Source of the DNA: Allolobophora icterica
Taxonomy: Eukaryota > Annelida > Clitellata > Crassiclitellata > Lumbricidae
NCBI GenBank assembly: GCA_963556255.1
Contig: OY744612.1
Location: forward strand, 25,728,940 to 25,792,939
Length of the DNA stretch: 64,000 nt
Direction: 5' to 3'
Shown here: piece by piece, positions 50,885-64,000 of the stretch
Position numbering within the stretch: the stretch's first letter is position 1
How the letters are laid out: the number at the start of each line of letters is the position of its first letter
Position numbers and translations under genes: made by a program
Notes under the pieces: generated by a model
Told to the model about the DNA's origin: nothing
The model's input: the letters and a program-made list of their open reading frames with translations, nothing else
Database searches by the model: none

Positions 50885-53030
50885 GAGCAGAAAAAACATA
50901 TTTAATTTATCGATCAAAAAAACATAGGAAACTGGATCTCGACTCGTTCCGTTTACAGGATTGCCATATTCGAATCCAGTTCTGCTTAGAAGTGACTTTC
51001 GACTGACGCCAGATGTGCAACAAAAACTGTCCTGTGGAAGACTCCATATCGGATTAAATTAGGAGACATAAAACATATGAGACATGTGCACCCAAAACAG
51101 ACAATGACAATCAACAAACAAGAACATTCCCCGTTACAGAACTTCTTCTGTTCCGACAGTGGAACCGGAACTTACAGGAACCAGCCAGTTCAAGTCTCTA
51201 AGTTCCTCTCCCACCGTTCTCACAGCAGTGGTTGATTCAGTGAGGCAGAATGGGTGAACACCTTACACTTGTCAGAATCTTGTTTCCTCCAACTGTTTCT
51301 CTCACAACCCAGTGCACTATTGCTTTTTACCTAACCATTTCCAGATTCTCGATCCACATTGAAAGGAACACAGGAACAAAATGAACCAGTTCCTTTGCCG
51401 TTGTAACTCAAATGGAAAAGCCAATCTGGATACTTACTCAAGCGCTTCTATATATATATTTATGAATCACAATTCCTGTACTTTAGTAGCAATGGGGACG
51501 GAGGAAAAAGAAACAAAGACATCAGATGCATCAAGATCGGTGTTTATTAGGTGCCAGCATCAAGCGGCCTATTTACAAAGGCCTAAGACAACGAGGCTCC
51601 TACACGTCAGCCAATGCATAGCCCTATACCTATATAGGCCTCGACTGATGGTTTTGCATTTTCGGTTACAATTATACATGACAGACATTATTCAATTCAT
51701 ACAAATTAATAATGTTACGCATATACATCGCAATATAGTACTTAACATATAATGCATTTTCTTCACCATATATGGTATACAATATAATTTATATGTGTGT
51801 ATTATATTCAGTAAATCTGGTAGACTGTAATTGCATGATCGGACAGAAAAGTGGAAAGGAAAGGTCAAGGAGTTCAAGTTGCAGGTAATGAAAATTACAT
51901 AAACATATTATTATACACAAAATGCATTATATGTAACAATAATATAATGTATAAACTATTAATATAAAGCATAAACCATATCTATTATTATTTATATAAC
52001 CAGTACATTTAATATGTACCGCAGTACATATAATACATATTATATGCAGGTATACTGGTATATTGTATTATTCATATATACATAAATAAATAAATATATA
52101 TATATGTGTTATTTATGCAGTAGACAAGTTAGTGCATGGTGATATAAAATTAAATGAAATTGTGTTTAATTTAAAACTCAGGATGTGGCAGTTATGCAAA
52201 CACTGCACATAGAAAATCCCGAATTTCAAAATAATACTCTGAGACACTTGACTAAAACAGTCGAATCAAAATGTCATCACGTTCCCTAAACAGTTTTAAC
52301 TGCATGGCAAAATGGATGAATGAATAAATGGATGAAAAAATGCTGAATTACTGAATAAATGGATGGATGAATGAATGGACAAATGAATGAAAGAATGAAT
52401 ATGAATGTTGGGGAAAGTCAGTCAGCCACTCACTCAGCAGTCAGTCAGCCAGCCAGACAACCAGTTCAATTAACTCAGTAATGCCTATTTCCAAAATCAT
52501 TCAACCAGTGATCAGGTTGACCTCTCTGCCATTCACAATCCTAACCTCCATGGCAAACCAATCTTTATTCAACTTGTACAATTCCGAGAGGAGAACTCGA
52601 GCAGCCGTCAAAACTAAACCCCAATAGGCAGCCATGGATACGCAGAGCTACCCACTTCATTTTCTGAGCCTCAACATTAGAGACAGTTAGCTAGTCCTCT
52701 CCCTTACTATCTGATCTTCTCCCTGACTCTGCATAATGGTCTCTCATAAAAATTCTCCTCTGTCAGAAGTGGTTTTGCCAATGCAGAGGTCATTATATAT
52801 TTTAGAAATCCTGAAAAACTGTATTATTTAAATTATTCTACATCAAGAGTCTCATGAGCCCACAAACCAGAGACTACTAACCTAAATCAGTAACTGGTAC
52901 TACCAGATACTGATGAAAACTGCCACATAAGAAAGTGTGTGCATGTATGTGTGTGCATATACATGTATGTGTGTGCATATACATGTGTAAGCAGTTGCAA
53001 GTACGTATGTATGTACACGTATACGTATAT
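50885..53030. other. AT-rich spacer
   Basis: No gene recognised. TA/TATG runs lie at 52070-52105, GGATGAATGAATGG words at 52310-52400, CAGTCAGTCAGCCAGCCAG at about 52438-52458 and GTGTGCATATACATGTATGT repeats at 52936-53025. Confidence 0.5.
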
Positions 53031-53533
53031 TAGAGCTGTACCAAATATTTGTCTTCGATTCATTTCGGACCGAATCGTGTTCCAATTAGTTATTAGTATC
53101 CGGCCGAATAGTTATTTTAAACTGAATACAAAGAGTAAAAGCGCTACATGATTTGTGCACAAGCTTCTCGCAATCCCGCCAACAAGCATGCTCAGTGAAA
53201 GACTTCAGTACTGCTGGAGCTACTTTTTCTGAAAGGCAAAGTTGTCTTTCAAGAATGTTTAGTCCTTCTGAAAGCAAACGCACAACTTTCAGTAAGAAGG
53301 ACAATGACTTTCTTGTGCAATGCCATGTTCAGGAACGAAGGCAGTATGAAGCTCAACTATTGTACGAAAAGTGAGTTACATTAAACATGTTTTAATTATA
53401 TGTACTTGTGTCTAGTTTTCACTTATGCCCCATTCCATCGCCACCTACTATTCACATTCCATTCAGCTGAACAGTGTGGCCAATTATTCGCGTTTGGCCG
53501 AATAGTAAAAAAATGCTATTTGGTACAGCTCTA
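53031..53533. mobile_element. hAT-like element with TAGAGCTGTACCAAATA TIRs
   Basis: TAGAGCTGTACCAAATA (53031-53047) and TATTTGGTACAGCTCTA (53517-53533) are exact reverse complements. Flanking 8-mers ACGTATAT and ATGAATAT match at 6/8. Subterminal GGCCGAATAG occurs near both ends. The interior frame at 53153-53374 has no recognised domain. 503 bp. Confidence 0.85.
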
Positions 53534-53576
53534 ATGAATATATGTATGTATACAGGCACACTACATATGGCACCTA

Positions 53577-53894
53577 TTAAGTGTCCCTCACATTAAGAAC
53601 AACAACTTCATCTATAAGCAAACAATGGTCAGATAAATGGAAGTCACCACTGGTTGGCTCTTCCAGACGTGTAGAACCCAACCAATGCAGTTTTCCATCC
53701 ACAGCCAACACTTGACACATGTGTTCAGAAATGCCTAAAACTCTGAACAAGCCAACATGTTGCGGCATGCTGCGGCCTACACGTAAGATTACCTTATTTC
53801 CTACAATATGACAAACATTGACAGTATAGGCAACACTGAACGTGCTTTGATACCAGACATTTGCCTTCGTATATAGGCAGTCTATACACATCAT
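53577..53894 (-). CDS. Unrecognised 105-codon ORF
   Basis: Minus-strand frame with ordinary amino-acid composition (reads MCIDCLYTKANVWYQSTFSV near its start and ends HCLLIDEVVVLNVRDT). It is not a repeat translation, and it directly adjoins the hAT-like element. No domain, signal peptide or membrane segment is evident. It may be an exon or element relic, or chance; it could not be assigned. Confidence 0.25.
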   Translation of the reverse strand: MMCIDCLYTKANVWYQSTFSVAYTVNVCHIVGNKVILRVGRSMPQHVGLFRVLGISEHMCQVLAVDGKLHWLGSTRLEEPTSGDFHLSDHCLLIDEVVVLNVRDT

Positions 53895-56800
53895 TGTCCA
53901 TTGTTCAGAGAGCGTAATGTCTGAAAACAGAGCACACTACCATGGCCACACTCGAAGTACACTGTTTCTTAGGAAGTACATTGTGTTTCCGAGGATGAGA
54001 ACCGATTAGCGACATGCAGTTAACTCGTTAACATTACAATTAGAACAGATCGGAAATGCTAGAACGCGAGGTACAGATCCAAAACAACAGAAGTTTTGGT
54101 CAAAAGAAATGCACAGAGTTCAAATGGCAGTTGTTCTAGTCAGTGAAAATAGACTACTTTTAAAATCACACAAAGCAACATTGTTTCATACACTGGAATT
54201 TCCTTACAAACTCTACACTTAGTAGCCATGCAAAGCACTTAGCTTTATCAAGTACAGCAGAACTCGCCCAATCAATAAATGCCTTATAACTAAATTTTGG
54301 ATACATGTCTCTAACTGTGCCGTAACAGAATTGATGTTATATTGAAGCATGTTATAACGGGTTACCGGTATAGCACATTATAACAAGGCTGTAATAAAAC
54401 GGTCCTGTATAAAAGTTGAATTGCGTACATCTGGGATTCACGTACACTGACAAGATCATGAAGCTGGTTCTAAGGCCATTCTTGCATATGAAGGTTTATC
54501 CGACGAAAATATTGGGATAAACAATTTACAACTGGCAATGAACCTCCTTCGAAAAACCATAGAAAAAGTTCATCTGACTAAACAGAAGAATGTCACCCAT
54601 TTCTAGAAACCATGCAAAAAGTGACAAGAAAGCAATATCTCCAGTTCACGTAACCATGCAAAACGCGAGTGCCCGATAAATGACATAAAAATGGTGAAAA
54701 AGTTTCCTTAATTACCCTCACCAAAACCATGACAGTTTGATTGCTTGTTGATGACACAATGCCCAGTTTATACCAGCTATGTTGAACATTATTGCCTGCT
54801 TCAAGCAAACGTGTAAACATGACTACCTTATTTCTAGTAACTGTGCAGTTTTTGCCAGATTACCAACGAAAACATCTAAGAACTGTGCTCAAAACAGATG
54901 GTTTTCGCCAAATCCGATAACTAATCAAAAAGAGATTATGAAAGCCTTGGCGAAACACACAAGAATAAAATTAAAATTCTTGAATCAAGAGTTTAGAAAC
55001 ATTTAGGTTACACCATTTCTAGTAATTGGGGTAGACCCAGGGGCCCCATCTGAGTTTTGGGAAGCATGACCGGATTGGTCACCATGACGATCCCTGCTAT
55101 TACCCGCAGTTCAAACTATTGCTGCCGATAGCAGGACTAAAAATTTCAAACTCTCAAAACATAGTGAAATTACTACATAGCACTGATGGCTAATATTATT
55201 ACGGTTGATTATTACTAATAGAACTACTACTACAGTTTTAGGAAATACTATGTTTTGGAAATACTAGGATGGCAAAATAATCCATTTCATTAAAACTGTG
55301 TAAAAGACTTAAATCTAGAGAAATGTTCAATATAAGGTGTATTTGTAACTAACCACTACTCCATCACCTCTTAAAGTCATGCTGGTCTGAATGCACAGTG
55401 ATAATAATTAATAATACTAATAATAACATTCAAATTTTCTAGCCTCGACCAGTTACCATCCAGTGTAATAAGCTGTTGCCTTCTCAGCCAAAAAGTGGAC
55501 AGGTTTGGTAGATCCACGCAACTTTTTTCTCCAGAACATTATTTAAATCCGTAGCTTACACATAACCTCAGATGAAAAAAAAACGTAATATAAACCATAA
55601 AAGACAATGGTCCATGTAAAGTAAGCAAGAACAGAGCCGAGTAGAAAGACAGTAAGCTTGGAGATAAGCTCCAAGTTTACAAAAGAATTTCAACAACCGT
55701 TTGACCAGATGATTTCACTATCAATTTGGAATCCAATACCAATAAAATCCGGTTAGAAAAGTGTAGGTTTGTGTGACACATTGACATACTGGTTTAAGCA
55801 CTTCCTCTATTACAGGTTCAAATCTTGGCCAAGGTCTTTGCCAAGTTAAGAATCTAGAGCAGATTTCCAACTCACAACTACTGTCCTTAACTGATATTTA
55901 GTCATTAGGTAGTGGTATCACATAAATGCAAGCATCATAATAAATTTAATTGTAATGATAATAACTATAAAATGAGATTTCCAGCTGCTTCTGTTGGCAA
56001 GACAAAAGTTTTCCAGTGCCATTATTTTACACACTAACAAGTTAACGACTGAAAATGTCTAGTAACTCCACAATCTGACAGAATAAAAACAGTGATAGAA
56101 TGAATTTAGAAGACTTGTAACCACGCAGAGCTAAATCAGTAGCAACAAAGCAGCACAACAGTTAAGCTCTAAAAGCTCCCACAAAGAAATGATTAGCTTT
56201 GATCAGCAGCTCTTAAGAAAACTCCTAAAACGCAACATATAATACTCAAACACACGTGCTAAATAAACACACAAATAGAATACAGAATTTGATGAGATTG
56301 AAAAGCACCTAATGCTGATTTTCCTGCGAGTCACGGAACAAAGAGAGCAGATGAGAGATCAACCGAGAATCTGGGAGCTGACAAAACTTGAAGCACTTTT
56401 TGTTCCTGCAGATCTAAAAACAATGTTTCCTGCAGCTTTGTTCAGATTGCCAAGTATTCTTGGTCTAATTTTCAGCTCGGGTTTTGTAGTTTGGTCTAAT
56501 CATGTGAGACTTGACGAAAATTAAGAGTTTTATGCGGATGATTTAACTTGCATGAACGTAGAGCTTACAGGAGTTTCGTTTTAAAGGAAAGGGTAATTGG
56601 GATGTTAGCTTACAGTAAGGGTTTAGTGGTTTAAAGGACCTTGCATCATGTTTAAGGTTTTGGAAGCATTGGTTTCCTGAGCTTTAGAGTCTAGGTATCG
56701 TTACTTTCAGTTATTCTATGCACGAATGGGCTTTCAGTGACAAAGTTTCAGTTTTAGCAGGCCAGAATTGTAGGTTTTTACATACACGTTGTTCCAAACA

Positions 56801-57165
56801 ATGAATCTGTCCACATCAGGAAAGAGTTTTCAAGTTAGCATTTAGGTTGGGTTTTCCACTAATGATTTGTTCCTGAAGAGGAAACCTGTCCAACAAGGGA
56901 AACGGCTCCAGGCTACGAGATTTCTTCATTGTGTTTTGACATATAAACCAGATATTTTCAGACACGGTTTATAGGCAAAGGTATTCCTGCTGAATTTCTG
57001 GATATATTTTCAACATAACATTTTCCTGAAAAAGTTTTGCAGACAATGGTTTTCCAAGTCAGGCTTTGCCTTCCACACATAGGTTGTACAAGTGAGACTT
57101 TTCATAGATGGGTTTCGTGCTCCAGGATATTTCGGACTGGGTATTCCAGGCAGGGATTATCCAGA
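53895..57165. other. 3' flank / possible 3' UTR of the SRPK gene
   Basis: AT-rich, non-repetitive, with no coding similarity recognised. The SRPK 3' UTR must occupy some of it (transcription runs right to left), but no single polyadenylation site can be chosen from several TTTATT (AATAAA in reverse) words. Confidence 0.4.

Positions 57166-64000
<6,835 letters not shown>

Noticed and set aside
50393..50917. 174-codon minus-strand ORF opposite the type II membrane protein
   Set aside because: A shadow frame of the GC-richer plus-strand gene; it has no recognisable domain while the plus strand does.

Overview
This is a repeat-rich nuclear window from an invertebrate animal, very probably marine. 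The evidence is a multi-exon SR-protein kinase gene with canonical GT-AG introns, a DEG/ENaC channel gene, several CR1/L2/jockey-like non-LTR retrotransposons, tRNA- and 5S-derived SINEs, many hAT-type MITEs and long tri-, tetra- and pentanucleotide microsatellites. Nothing bacterial or viral stands out. The palindrome TAGGCCTA occurs at least 19 times by my reading, where about one copy is expected, so it is a genome-style signature. I cannot name the species; a deuterostome such as an echinoderm or hemichordate, or a lophotrochozoan, would fit.

Layout. 1-14 kb: microsatellites, a 5'-truncated LINE (LINE-A, RT ORF 981-2636), a 0.85 kb GGAC/TGAC minisatellite and nested MITEs at 6.3-6.9 kb. 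14.5-18.5 kb: a degenerate TAACTAAAGAACACATCT-type satellite split by a hAT MITE and by LINE-B (RT ORF 15606-17147). 18.5-22.7 kb: a decayed RT interrupted by a SINE, a MITE swollen by microsatellites with a second MITE inside it, and LINE-C on the minus strand. 24.1-25.2 kb: a hairpin and an exact 43-bp satellite whose unit carries TGACGTCA. 26-37.7 kb: MITEs, LINE remnants, a long inverted-repeat element, a hAT relic retaining its transposase C-terminus, a 5S-derived SINE-like sequence and a CGTACG-rich hAT element with a nested MITE. 38.8-42.4 kb: an intronless DEG/ENaC gene with one in-frame TAG and a decayed paralogue fragment 2 kb downstream. 43-49 kb: SINE, MITEs and LINE fragments. 49.5-50.9 kb: an intronless ORF for a type II membrane protein with a heptapeptide-repeat insert. 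57.2-63.5 kb: the last ten coding exons of an SRPK gene on the minus strand, with its 5' end outside the window.

The host genes (DEG/ENaC, type II protein, SRPK) share no obvious pathway. The repeats do interact. LINE-C-type elements and a SINE share the same 3' hairpin and GCGCTnTAnAAAT end, which suggests LINE-dependent SINE mobilisation. MITEs insert into each other and into satellites, and several microsatellites sit inside a MITE or at LINE/SINE tails. All coordinates and splice sites were read by eye; family names are recognition from motifs and not from database searches.
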